Of a stretch of DNA of 61,004 bases, positions 51,030 through 59,255 are shown piece after piece; positions within the stretch are counted from its first letter, which is position 1, and every line of letters begins with the position of its first letter. The notes under the pieces were generated by a model, which saw nothing but the letters and a program-made list of their open reading frames with translations, was not told where the DNA came from and ran no database searches. The stretch is from NCBI GenBank assembly GCA_035640475.1, contig DASQWC010000213.1, forward strand, positions 1-61,004, read 5' to 3'. Both the position numbers and the translations under genes were made by a program. Origin of the DNA: DASQWC01 sp035640475. GTDB lineage: Bacteria; Actinomycetota; JAICYB01.

Positions 51030-51614
51030 GTGAGTGACTCCTGGATCCAGATGCCGTCGGCCGAGCAGGTGCGCGAGCTGCTCGGCGAGCGCGGCGTCTA
51101 CGACTTCGGCTTCGTCCCGGCGATGAGCCGCCTGATCCTGTCGCATCTCGGTCTCGCGCCTTCCTTCGGGGCGCACTTCATGCAAGTCATGTTCGCGCCG
51201 GGCGCGCTCGACCGCCGGGAGCGAGAGATGATCGCCGGCGTGGCGTCGGCCGCTCAGGATTGTTTCTACTGAACGCAGTCTCACGCAGAGTTTCTGCGTG
51301 CCGAAGGCGGTGACGCCGACCTCGTCGAGGCGATCAAGGAGCGGCGCTGGCGCGACGTCGATCTGCCGGAACGCGAACGCGCGCTATGTGAAGTCGCCGA
51401 GAAGCTCAGCGGGACGCCGACGAAGATGGTCGAGGCCGACTGGCAGCCGCTTCGTGATCTCGGCTTCGACGATCAGGGACTGCTCGAGGTCGCGCACGTC
51501 GTCGGCTTGTTCAACTACTTGACTCGGCTCGCCGACGGATTCGGTTTGCACCCCGATGCCGGGACGCTCGAGGCAGGGCGGACGGGCGTGCCGCTCCGCC
51601 ACGCAAGCGAATAG
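51030..51614 (+). CDS. AhpD-like/peroxidase-related protein, probable selenoprotein (in-frame UGA)
   Basis: 194 residues if UGA 51270-51272 is read as selenocysteine. The frame runs unbroken before and after it: REREMIAGVASAAQDCFY, Sec, TQSHAEFLRAEGG, on to TAG 51612. AhpD-family enzymes use C-x-x-C-x-x-x-H; here it is C-F-Y-U-T-Q-S-H, so Sec replaces exactly the second, peroxidatic Cys and the His is kept, as is the Glu of REREMIA. A hairpin 17 bases after the UGA has bacterial SECIS geometry. Length fits peroxidase-related enzymes (about 180-200). Start GTG 51030 or ATG 51051. A nonsense mutation is the alternative. Sits among cupredoxin genes. Confidence 0.78.
51282..51300 (+). promoter_or_regulatory. 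Putative bacterial SECIS element
   Basis: CACGCAGA (51282-51289), loop GTT, TCTGCGTG (51293-51300): a perfect 8-bp stem inside the coding region. The loop begins 17 bases after the UGA and starts with G, both within the general bacterial SECIS pattern (16-37 bases, G in the first two loop positions). Binding by SelB is inference. Confidence 0.65.
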
Positions 51615-52391
51615 TCAGCCGACGTCCAACCTGCCGGTCATGCCTTCGTGGCCGGTCACAGCGCACCAGTACTCGAGCCGTGCGGCGTGCCTCGGCACAA
51701 CGAACCGGACCAGACGCCTCGCGCGCGGGCCGATGTATTCGTCGAGCCGGAGAGCGTCGATCGAGAACGTGTGTGCGAACGGGTCATCGTTTACGACGAA
51801 GATCACCAGCCGGTCGCCGGGCTTTGCTCGAAGCCGCGACGGTACGAACTCGTCGACGCGCGTCTCGACGACGAGCGCACCGGCCGGCGCGTCGACGGCC
51901 GCACGCCGCGCGACGCTGAGGATGGCTGAGGTGCCGGCGATGAGGACGAGAGCGGCCGCGCCCGCCCACACGAGTCGGCGCTGGATCCCAGAAGCCGTCC
52001 GCAAGCTGCCGCGGCGACGCTGGACGATCGCTCCGGTGCATCCGATGAAGGCGACGAGCGGGCCGAGGACAACGACGAGGGACGTGACGAAATCGAAGAA
52101 GCTGTCTGGGTGTGCCAGCCCGAATCCGCCGAGCACGAGGCCGACCATGGCGAAGATCGGCGATGCCAGCAGACAGGGGACGAGGAAGCGGTCCGTCCAG
52201 CGGAGCGCAAGGCCGGCGGCCGTATTGAGGATCATGGCGGTCGTCAGTAGCGCGAGCACACCGGGAGGGGTCGAGCCGCCGAGCACGGTGATCAGCAGAC
52301 CGATGACGGCATTGGCGGCCGGGACGAGCAGAAATCCGCCGATGGCGAGCTTGATGTAGAAGGGGCGGCCGGGGCGGAAAAAGCGGTCCAT
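51615..52391 (-). CDS. Polytopic membrane protein with C-terminal cupredoxin
   Basis: 258 residues. Four hydrophobic segments (about 12-38, 45-62, 70-90, 100-125) plus one near 145-165, then a cupredoxin with His in PFAHTFSI and Cys, His, Met in YWCAVTGHEGMTGRL. Architecture matches the gene at 50265. Its TGA directly abuts the selenoprotein TAG. It is divergent from the SARP gene, sharing a 50-base spacer with a CGTTACGG motif. Confidence 0.85.
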   Translation of the reverse strand: MDRFFRPGRPFYIKLAIGGFLLVPAANAVIGLLITVLGGSTPPGVLALLTTAMILNTAAGLALRWTDRFLVPCLLASPIFAMVGLVLGGFGLAHPDSFFDFVTSLVVVLGPLVAFIGCTGAIVQRRRGSLRTASGIQRRLVWAGAAALVLIAGTSAILSVARRAAVDAPAGALVVETRVDEFVPSRLRAKPGDRLVIFVVNDDPFAHTFSIDALRLDEYIGPRARRLVRFVVPRHAARLEYWCAVTGHEGMTGRLDVG

Positions 52392-52414
52392 CCGCCCGAA
52401 TCGTACGTCGGCGC

Positions 52415-52422
52415 CGTTACGG
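52415..52422. promoter_or_regulatory. CGTTACGG motif in the cupredoxin/SARP divergent spacer
   Basis: CCGTAACG lies 24-31 bases before ATG 52391 on the minus strand and CGTTACGG 20-27 bases before GTG 52442 on the plus strand. Fourth copy of the octamer in this region. Confidence 0.45.
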
Positions 52423-52441
52423 AATCGCTACGTTGAGACCC

Positions 52442-53893
52442 GTGAATCAGTCGACAGAGACTGCTGTTGCCGTTCGTCTGCTCGGCCCGCCGCGAATCGA
52501 GCGTGCGGGCCGTGCCGTCGCCGTCGATACGCGAAAAGCGATCGCGCTCCTCGCGTACTTGGCCGTCGAGAGCCGACCGGTTGGTCGCGAGGAGCTCGCG
52601 ACGCTTCTTTGGCCCGATGCCGACCATGCGCGTGCGCGCGCTGCATTGCGGCGCACGCTCTCCGCGTTGGGCTCGGCGCTCGACGGCCGTGGGCTCGTCG
52701 TCCAGGGCGACATACTGACCGTCGATCCGTCGTCGGCCTGGATCGATGTCGATGTCTTTCGCCGACTCGTCGCCGGCGGATCGCTTCGGGAAGCGGTCCG
52801 GGTGTACCGGGGAGATTTGCTGGCCGGTTTCGGCTTGCGCGACAGCGTCGAGTTCGACGAGTGGCAGCTCGCGGCGTCGCAGCGGTTGCGCAGACAGCTC
52901 GTGAATGCTCTCGAGCGTTTGTCCGAGGAATCTTCGGACGTCGATGAGTCCATCTCCTATGCGCGGCGCTGGGTGGAGCTCGATCCGCTGCGCGAGGCGG
53001 CGCACCGCGCCCTCATTCGGCTGCACACGCAAAAGGGCGATCGCGCCGCCGCCGTCCTCCAGTACCGCGAGTGCGTGGCGCTGTTGGAGCGCGAGCTCGG
53101 CGTTGGTCCGGAAGCAGAGACGACCAAGGCATACGAGGCCGCACGTGCCTCCTCGCCCCCGCCGGCGGGAATCGAGGCGGCGAAGCTGCACGAGCTCATG
53201 GGTGATCTGTGGACGCTGCAGGGCCGGTACGGCGAAGCGCGAGCGAGCTACGACACGGCCGCAGCGCTCGGTGCGCCGGTCGCACGAAAGCTCGCCGATC
53301 TCGAGCAGCGCCTCGGTGACTATGAGGCGGCGGAGCGGCTGTATGCCGAAGCGTTGGACGCCGCGTCCGACCGGTCCGGGCGCGCGCAACTGCTCGCCGA
53401 CCGGAGCATGAATGCCCATCGTCGTGGACGACCCAAGGAAGCGACCGAGCTATCGGAGCGAGCGCTCGCGGAGGCCGAGGCGGCGGGCGACGATCGGGCC
53501 GTTGCGCAAGCGCACAACATCGCCGGCATCGTCGCGTCGCATCGAGGGGACCTCGATGCGGCGCGAACCCACCTCGAGGCGAGCGTCGCTTTGAGCGAGA
53601 AGGTCTCGGACCCCGTCGCGACGGCGGCGGCGCTCAACAATATGGCGTTGATCCTGAAGGGCGCAGACATCGAGCGCGCGCTGGCGCTTGCGCGCCGCGC
53701 GCTCGATCTCTGCGCCCGCGTCGGCGACCGGCACCGAGAGGCGGCAATGCACTCGAACCTCGCCGACCTGCTGCGCGCCGGGGGCCGTGACGAGGAAGCG
53801 CGCGGCCATCTCCGGTTGTCGGCGGCGATCTTCGCCGACGTCGGGGAGACCGACGAGCTGCGCCCGGAGATCTGGAAGCTCACGGAGTGGTGA
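52442..53893 (+). CDS. SARP/BTAD-type transcriptional regulator with TPR C-terminus
   Basis: About 483 residues from GTG 52442 (TTG 52433 possible). N-terminal OmpR-like winged helix (VRLLGPPRIERAGRAVAV, then KAIALLAYLAVE, REELATLLWPDADHARARAALRRTLSAL), bacterial transcriptional activation domain (about 100-245, EAVRVYRGDLLAGF, RALIRLHTQKGDRAAAVLQY, LLERELGVGPEAET) and TPR repeats (255-480). SARPs usually activate adjacent pathway genes. Divergent from and likely acting on the cupredoxin cluster; that target is inference. Confidence 0.9.
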   Translation: MNQSTETAVAVRLLGPPRIERAGRAVAVDTRKAIALLAYLAVESRPVGREELATLLWPDADHARARAALRRTLSALGSALDGRGLVVQGDILTVDPSSAWIDVDVFRRLVAGGSLREAVRVYRGDLLAGFGLRDSVEFDEWQLAASQRLRRQLVNALERLSEESSDVDESISYARRWVELDPLREAAHRALIRLHTQKGDRAAAVLQYRECVALLERELGVGPEAETTKAYEAARASSPPPAGIEAAKLHELMGDLWTLQGRYGEARASYDTAAALGAPVARKLADLEQRLGDYEAAERLYAEALDAASDRSGRAQLLADRSMNAHRRGRPKEATELSERALAEAEAAGDDRAVAQAHNIAGIVASHRGDLDAARTHLEASVALSEKVSDPVATAAALNNMALILKGADIERALALARRALDLCARVGDRHREAAMHSNLADLLRAGGRDEEARGHLRLSAAIFADVGETDELRPEIWKLTEW

Positions 53894-53896
53894 AAG

Positions 53897-53930
53897 CGAA
53901 AGGGCGGCTCCGTCCGGAGCCGCCCTTTCG
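53897..53930. terminator. Terminator hairpin between convergent SARP and transporter genes
   Basis: CGAAAGGGCGGCTCC, loop GTCC, then the exact complement (53916-53930): a perfect 15-bp stem in the 51-base gap between convergent genes. Short U-tracts only, but placement and stability support bidirectional termination. Confidence 0.8.
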
Positions 53931-53944
53931 AGAGTCTGTTCGTG

Positions 53945-55252
53945 CTATCCGGCGGCCTGGCAGGCCTCCGTGAACTCGAACGTCTGCGCGGTCTTGCCCG
54001 TGAACGACGGCTTCACGACGGACCAACCCAGATCGGCCTCCGCATCGGCCTTGCCGATGAGAGCCGTCCGGACGACGTTGTCGTTGGCGTCGCCCTTGTA
54101 GTTACGCCGAGGGAGTGCACCCTCGTAGTCGACGGTGATCTCATCGATCGACCCGCGAAGACCGGCGCGGGTGAGGTCGCCCTTCGACACCGCCTTCTCG
54201 AGCAGTGCCTTCAGCGGGTAGGACGCGATCCAGCCGAGCGCGTAGAAGTCGTTGGCCGGGAGCTTGTCGCCGACGGCTTCCTTCATGGCGTCGTGCGCGC
54301 CGTCATCCGATCCCCACGGCGCGAGCGGTGCGACGAAGTTGTACTTCGTCTTGATCGCTTCGGCCGCCTGGCTCTGCAGCAGCGCGGGGTTGTAGGTCGG
54401 AACGTTTCCCATGAAGCGTCCGGCGAAGCCTTGCGCGACGGCCTTGCCGATGATCTCGGCCGACTCGGCCGGACCCGTTGCCAGGACGGCGACGTCGGGC
54501 TTCGTTTTTAGAATCGCGCCTACGGCCTGATCCTGGTTGCCGGCCGCCGCGTTGGGCAGCGTCTGCACGTTGTTGGCCGCCGGGAAATCGACGTCGTTTG
54601 CCTTGGCCCAGTTCGCCACGCCGGCCGCAGAGTCGCCGCCGTAGTCACCGGGATAATGGATGGCCATGATCGCGTCGGGCTTGCCGAACTCCTCGGCCGC
54701 CCAGTCGAGGCCGTTGATCGATTCGATGCAGTAGTTGTACGCCGACTCGAGCACGAGGTCCTCGAACGACCAGCCCGACCACAGGCTCGCCGGCGCGGCG
54801 ACGAGGTCGTTCTCGTCCATGATCGGCTTCGCCGCGATCGTCATCGGGGTGCCGAGCGACTGCGCGAGCGCGAGCACGTTCGGGAGGATCTCCCGCAGTT
54901 TCGCGACGTGCTCCTGCGGGTTGTACTTGTTGTCGCGCGTGTAGGTCGTGACGTCGACGTCGTACTTGCCGCCGATGCCGTCCCCGGCGTTCACGCGCTT
55001 CCAGAAGTCCTTGTTCCCATCTGTGATCGTCACGCCGAGCGCACGGAACGGGCCTTCCGTGAGGTCGGAAAGAATGCCGAGGTAGATGCAACCTCGGTCT
55101 TGATGCGTGCTTCCCGGGCACGGCTCGGCGGTTACGCCGACGTCGGTCTTGATGTCGCCGGCCGCGCCGCCGCCTTCGGAAGAGCAACCGGCGAACACCA
55201 CGACGAATGCCGCGAACCCCGCAAGAAGCTTCCAGTGCCTGCCCACATGCAT
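53945..55252 (-). CDS. Liv-type ABC transporter substrate-binding lipoprotein
   Basis: 435 residues from ATG 55252 (GGGGGTG upstream). Lipoprotein signal LLAGFAAFVVVFAGCSS. Periplasmic-binding-protein type 1 fold typical of LivK/amide-binding proteins (YLGILSDLTEG, GVTITDGNKDFWKRVN, MAIHYPGDYGGDSAAG, PDVAVLATGPAESAEI). It should deliver the ligand to LivHM. It has its own promoter (55288-55317) after livM. The ligand is unknown; the acyl-CoA ligase in the operon hints at a carboxylic acid. Confidence 0.9.
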   Translation of the reverse strand: MHVGRHWKLLAGFAAFVVVFAGCSSEGGGAAGDIKTDVGVTAEPCPGSTHQDRGCIYLGILSDLTEGPFRALGVTITDGNKDFWKRVNAGDGIGGKYDVDVTTYTRDNKYNPQEHVAKLREILPNVLALAQSLGTPMTIAAKPIMDENDLVAAPASLWSGWSFEDLVLESAYNYCIESINGLDWAAEEFGKPDAIMAIHYPGDYGGDSAAGVANWAKANDVDFPAANNVQTLPNAAAGNQDQAVGAILKTKPDVAVLATGPAESAEIIGKAVAQGFAGRFMGNVPTYNPALLQSQAAEAIKTKYNFVAPLAPWGSDDGAHDAMKEAVGDKLPANDFYALGWIASYPLKALLEKAVSKGDLTRAGLRGSIDEITVDYEGALPRRNYKGDANDNVVRTALIGKADAEADLGWSVVKPSFTGKTAQTFEFTEACQAAG

Positions 55253-55287
55253 GCGCACCCCCGTCTTGACCGCGCCTGACAACCCCC

Positions 55288-55317
55288 TTCGTATGTCGGG
55301 ACGTCAAACGTTGTCAA
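55288..55317 (-). promoter_or_regulatory. Promoter of the substrate-binding protein gene
   Basis: Minus strand: perfect -35 TTGACA (55317-55312), 18-base spacer, -10 TACGAA (55293-55288), 36 bases before ATG 55252. Overlapping direct/inverted TTGACA-AACGT-TTGACG sequence may bind a regulator. It allows excess binding protein over membrane subunits. Confidence 0.6.
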
Positions 55318-55320
55318 CCC

Positions 55321-56433
55321 TCAGTACGAGAAAGGCCAGGCCTTCCAGTAGTTGCGCACGCGGACCCAGAGTCCGAACAGTCCGCGCGGCTCGAGGACGA
55401 CGAACGTCACGATGAACACTCCGTACAGAAGCGTCTGGAGCTGGAACGTCGTGATGAATCCGCCAGTCGACTGGCCGCTCACGATCGGGACGAATCTGGG
55501 GAGCTCTTGCACGAGACGCGGGAGCAGCACGACGAGCGCCGCGCCGAGCAGGGAGCCGGTCAGTGTCGCGACACCGCCGATGAGCACCATCGCGAGGAAC
55601 TGTACGGAGAGCAGCAAGCTGTACGTCCCCGGATCGATGAATCCGGTGATCGTCGACAGAAGCGCACCGGCGATTCCCGCGTAGAACGACGAGACACCGA
55701 AGGCGATCGTCTTGTGCCGGAGAAGACCGACGCCCATGACCTCGGCGGCGATGTCGCGATCGCGTACGGCAGCAAACGCGCGCCCGATCGCCGATCGCGT
55801 CAAGTTGTAGGAGAGCAGCCCGAGGATCACGAGGACGACGAGCGACAGGAAGTACAGCTTCATCTCACGCGTGATCGCGATGGCGCCGACCGCCGTGCGG
55901 CGGTCGAACGGCTGGCCGAGAAAGCTGAGACGCGCCGCGGATCTTCCCGTCCCCGGGCCCCCGGTGATGAAGCGCACTTCCCGAAAGACGTGCTCACCGA
56001 CGAAGACGAGTCCCAGCGTGACGATGGCCAGGTACAAGCCCTTGAGGCGCGCGGCCAGCGGTGCGACGGCCAAGCCGATAAGGGCCGGGACGAGTCCGGC
56101 CGCCGGCAGCCAGACCCAGATATCCAGTCCGTAGCCCAGCACGTTGCCGCCGGGTGACCCGCCGAGGATCGCCGCCGTGTAGGCGCCGATGCCGAGAAAG
56201 AACGCGTGGCCGAGCGACACCTGCCCCGCGTAGCCGGTGACCACGTTCAGCCCGATCGCAGCGACGGCCGAGGTGAAGGCTGTAGCGAACAGTGCCGCCA
56301 GCTCAGTCGTCACGACGAAGGGCAGGACGAGCAGACCGGCGACCGTGACGGCGAACCACATGCGCTTGGCGGGTGTGTTCAGCGGCGCCTGATCGGAGGC
56401 GTACGACGTATAGAGCTCGCGTCGTCCCCTCAT
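55321..56433 (-). CDS. livM: Branched-chain-type ABC transporter permease LivM
   Basis: 370 residues, about ten membrane segments. LivM signatures: GLNVVTGYAGQVSLGHAFFLGIGAYTAA and the cytoplasmic EAA-like loop AIGRAFAAVRDRDIAAEVMGV. Three bases after livH stop. Forms the channel with LivH. N-terminus has an unusual short soluble lead (MRGRRELYTSYASDQAPLN). Confidence 0.93.
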   Translation of the reverse strand: MRGRRELYTSYASDQAPLNTPAKRMWFAVTVAGLLVLPFVVTTELAALFATAFTSAVAAIGLNVVTGYAGQVSLGHAFFLGIGAYTAAILGGSPGGNVLGYGLDIWVWLPAAGLVPALIGLAVAPLAARLKGLYLAIVTLGLVFVGEHVFREVRFITGGPGTGRSAARLSFLGQPFDRRTAVGAIAITREMKLYFLSLVVLVILGLLSYNLTRSAIGRAFAAVRDRDIAAEVMGVGLLRHKTIAFGVSSFYAGIAGALLSTITGFIDPGTYSLLLSVQFLAMVLIGGVATLTGSLLGAALVVLLPRLVQELPRFVPIVSGQSTGGFITTFQLQTLLYGVFIVTFVVLEPRGLFGLWVRVRNYWKAWPFSY

Positions 56434-56436
56434 CGT

Positions 56437-57336
56437 TTAGACCCGTTCGACCTCTTCAGTTCCGAAGATGCCGTAGGGGCGAATGAGTAGGACGATCAGC
56501 ATCACGATGTAGGGGACGACCTGATCGAAGTTCGCTCCGAGAAAGCCGAAGTTCCCCGGCTGGTACGTCTTCGTATATGCCTCGGCGAGGCCGATCATGG
56601 CGCCGCCGATGATCGCCCCCGGGATCGAGTCGAGCCCGCCCAAGATGATCGCGGGCAGTGCTTTCAGCGCGACGAGCCCGGTGGTCTGATCCACTCCGGA
56701 GCCGCCCGTCCCTATGAACGCTCCGGCGACCGCTGCCAGCCCTCCCGCCAGTGCCCACGAGATCGCGAACATCCGACCGACGGGAATCCCCTGAGCAAGC
56801 GCGACCTCTTGGTCGAAGGAGGTGGCGCGCATGGCCAACCCGGCCCTCGTGAACCGGAACATGCACACGAGTCCGGCGACGACGAGGAGGGCCATCGCGA
56901 GCTTCGCGACGTCCGAGTGGAAGATCACGACGCCCCCCGCGCGAAAGCGGCGGAGGCCCCACGGGTCGCCGACTTGCCGGAGGTCGATTCCGATGAGGTC
57001 CCCGACGATGACCTGGAGCGCGATGAATACGCCGACGGTGACCACGGCGGCGGAGAAGGGCGGTTCGCCGACCATCGGGCGCAGGGCGACTCGTTCGACA
57101 ACGACGGCAACGAGCACGGTGCACACAACCGATAAGGCGAGGGCCAGCCAGAAGTTCAAGTCGATACTCACGGCAAAGTACGAAACGAAGTACGCGCCGA
57201 AGAGCAGCAGGGCGGGATGGGCGAAATTCACGACCCGCGTTCCCTTGTAGATGATCACGAAGCCCAGGCCGAGCAGGACATACAGGGAACCCTGCGCCAG
57301 GCCCCGGACGGTGCTGGTGAGGAACTCGTCCATCAC
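56437..57336 (-). CDS. livH: Branched-chain-type ABC transporter permease LivH
   Basis: 299 residues, about eight membrane segments, with the LivH start GLAQGSLYVLLGLGFVIIYKGTRVVNFAH and loop AMRATSFDQEVALAQGIPVGRM. GTG 57336 overlaps the acyl-CoA ligase stop as GTGA, so translation is coupled. Confidence 0.93.
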   Translation of the reverse strand: MMDEFLTSTVRGLAQGSLYVLLGLGFVIIYKGTRVVNFAHPALLLFGAYFVSYFAVSIDLNFWLALALSVVCTVLVAVVVERVALRPMVGEPPFSAAVVTVGVFIALQVIVGDLIGIDLRQVGDPWGLRRFRAGGVVIFHSDVAKLAMALLVVAGLVCMFRFTRAGLAMRATSFDQEVALAQGIPVGRMFAISWALAGGLAAVAGAFIGTGGSGVDQTTGLVALKALPAIILGGLDSIPGAIIGGAMIGLAEAYTKTYQPGNFGFLGANFDQVVPYIVMLIVLLIRPYGIFGTEEVERV

Positions 57337-59255
57337 CCGTCCGTACGCGCCCCGTGAACCTCCGTCAGGTCGCCGCCCGCGAACTCTTTGCGGTTGCCGT
57401 ACATGTCTTCGATCAGCGGCTCGAACATCTTCGCGAGGGCTGCGCGCTTGACCTTCTGCGTTGCGGTCAGCTCGCCGTCCTCATGGTCGAGCTCCTTGGG
57501 GATGATGCGGAACTTTCGAATGTTCTCGACCCGCGCGAACCGTTCGTTTGTCTCTTTGATGACGCCTTGGATGAGCGTGAGCACCTCTGGCTTTTCCGAA
57601 AGATCGCGATAGGTCGTGAACGGAATGCGCCGCTGCTGTGCCCACTCGCAGACGACGTCGAGCTCGATGCCGATCAGCGCGACGAGATAGGGACGCTTGT
57701 CCCCGATAACGTCGGCCTCGCGGATGAACGGGGAGAACTTCAGCGCGTTCTCGATCTCCGACGGCGAGAGGTTCTTGCCACCGGCGGTGATGATGATGTC
57801 CTTGATGCGATCGACGATGCGGACGTGGGTGCCGTCCACCCACTCGCCGACGTCGCCCGAGTGCAGCCACCCGTCTGCGTCGATGGTGTCGGCCGTTGCG
57901 TCCGGCCGGTTCCAGTAGCCGGCGAACACTGCGGGGTGGCGGGTCAGGATCTCACCCGTCTGTTCGTCGATGCGCAGCTCGATGTTCGGTTGCGGCTCGC
58001 CGACCGTACCGAGCTTGACGCGTCCCGGTTTGTTCGACGTTGCCACTCCGAGGTTCTCGGTCATGCCGTACAGCTCGTAGATGACGACGCCGATGCCGAA
58101 GAACCAGCGCAGGATCTCGGGCGATATGGGCGCGGCTCCCGAGCCCGCGAACCGACACTTGCGCAACCCGATTCGGTCGCGGAGGGAACGGAAGAGGAAC
58201 GGGTAGCCGATCGAGTACCTCAGACGCGTGCGCCACGTGTGCGTGCCGCCGTTGTCGGCGAGCTCGCGCCCGATGTGATCGGCCTGCCGCATCCAGAAGC
58301 GATAGTTCGCCCGCTTCAAGAGCGAGGCCGAGCTCATCTTGATCTCTATGGACGCGTGGATCTTCTCCCAGATGCGCGGGACGGCGAAGAAGATCGTTGG
58401 CTGCACCTCTGCAAGATTCTGCTGAACGGTGTCGATCGATTCTGCGAAGTGCACCTGGTGGCCGGACGCGGCGTTCGTCCACTGCGTGAAGATCCGTTCG
58501 GCGACGTGACACATCGGCAGATATGAGACCGACACGTCGTCGTTCCTGACCGGCCCTCCGAAGGCCACGCCTTCGGTGATGAGCTTGTCGATTGCGTAGT
58601 TGACGTTGCCGACGGAAAGCATCGCGCCCTTCGGGGGCCCGGTCGTCCCCGACGTGTACACGAGCGTCGAGATGTCGTCCGGGACGACGTCGGCAGCGAG
58701 CGCGTCGAGCGCGTCCGGATGCGCTTCTCGGTGGGCGCGACCACGGTCGAGGAAGGCCGTCCAGGACAGGATTGTCGCGTCGTCGATCGAGCGCACGCCG
58801 CGCGGCTCCAGGTAGATGATCCACTCCAGAGACTTCACGTCCGCGCGCACGGCGAGGGCCTTGTCGACCTGTTCTTGATCCTCGGCAACGAGCACACGCG
58901 CGCCGGAGTCGTGAAGGATGTGGCGCACCTCTGCGGCGGGATTCGTCGGATACAGGCCGACCGAGACGGCCCCCGCGGCCAACGCGCCGCCGTCGGCGAA
59001 GAGCCACTCGGGTCGGTTCTCGGAGTGGACGGCCACACGATCGCCCGGCTGGATACCGAGCGACAACAACCCGTGGGCAACGAGCTGAATCTGCTCCCAG
59101 TAGTCGGCCCAGGTGATGTCCTGCCAGATGCCGAAGCGCTTCTCGCGCAGCGCGACTCGGTCGGGCGTTGCTTCAGCGTGTGCGCGGATCCGCGTCACCA
59201 CCGTCGGCACCGTCTCGCGGCGTGTGGGCGCCGCCGGCTCCAGAACCTTGCTCAT
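57333..59255 (-). CDS. fadD: Long-chain-type acyl-CoA synthetase (AMP-forming)
   Basis: 640 residues, adenylate-forming enzyme. AMP-binding motif VYTSGTTGPPKGAM (about 199-212), LYGMTENLGV, GWLHSGDVGEW, RIKDIIITAGGKNLSPSEIE, and catalytic-type C-terminal Lys region (TATQKVKRAAL). Activates a carboxylic acid to its CoA thioester. It is embedded between livG and livH with ATGA and GTGA overlaps, so it should act on the imported substrate. Confidence 0.92.
   Translation of the reverse strand: MSKVLEPAAPTRRETVPTVVTRIRAHAEATPDRVALREKRFGIWQDITWADYWEQIQLVAHGLLSLGIQPGDRVAVHSENRPEWLFADGGALAAGAVSVGLYPTNPAAEVRHILHDSGARVLVAEDQEQVDKALAVRADVKSLEWIIYLEPRGVRSIDDATILSWTAFLDRGRAHREAHPDALDALAADVVPDDISTLVYTSGTTGPPKGAMLSVGNVNYAIDKLITEGVAFGGPVRNDDVSVSYLPMCHVAERIFTQWTNAASGHQVHFAESIDTVQQNLAEVQPTIFFAVPRIWEKIHASIEIKMSSASLLKRANYRFWMRQADHIGRELADNGGTHTWRTRLRYSIGYPFLFRSLRDRIGLRKCRFAGSGAAPISPEILRWFFGIGVVIYELYGMTENLGVATSNKPGRVKLGTVGEPQPNIELRIDEQTGEILTRHPAVFAGYWNRPDATADTIDADGWLHSGDVGEWVDGTHVRIVDRIKDIIITAGGKNLSPSEIENALKFSPFIREADVIGDKRPYLVALIGIELDVVCEWAQQRRIPFTTYRDLSEKPEVLTLIQGVIKETNERFARVENIRKFRIIPKELDHEDGELTATQKVKRAALAKMFEPLIEDMYGNRKEFAGGDLTEVHGARTDG

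Noticed and set aside
49398..51272. 624-codon plus-strand frame ending at TGA 51272
   Set aside because: Residues before about 51030 are shadow of two cupredoxin genes; only the end is the AhpD-like protein, which continues past the TGA.
51426..51614. Separate small gene starting downstream of the TGA
   Set aside because: It is the C-terminal part of the AhpD-like frame; sequence between the TGA and 51426 is also in frame and family-like, so a single gene with UGA decoding explains it better.
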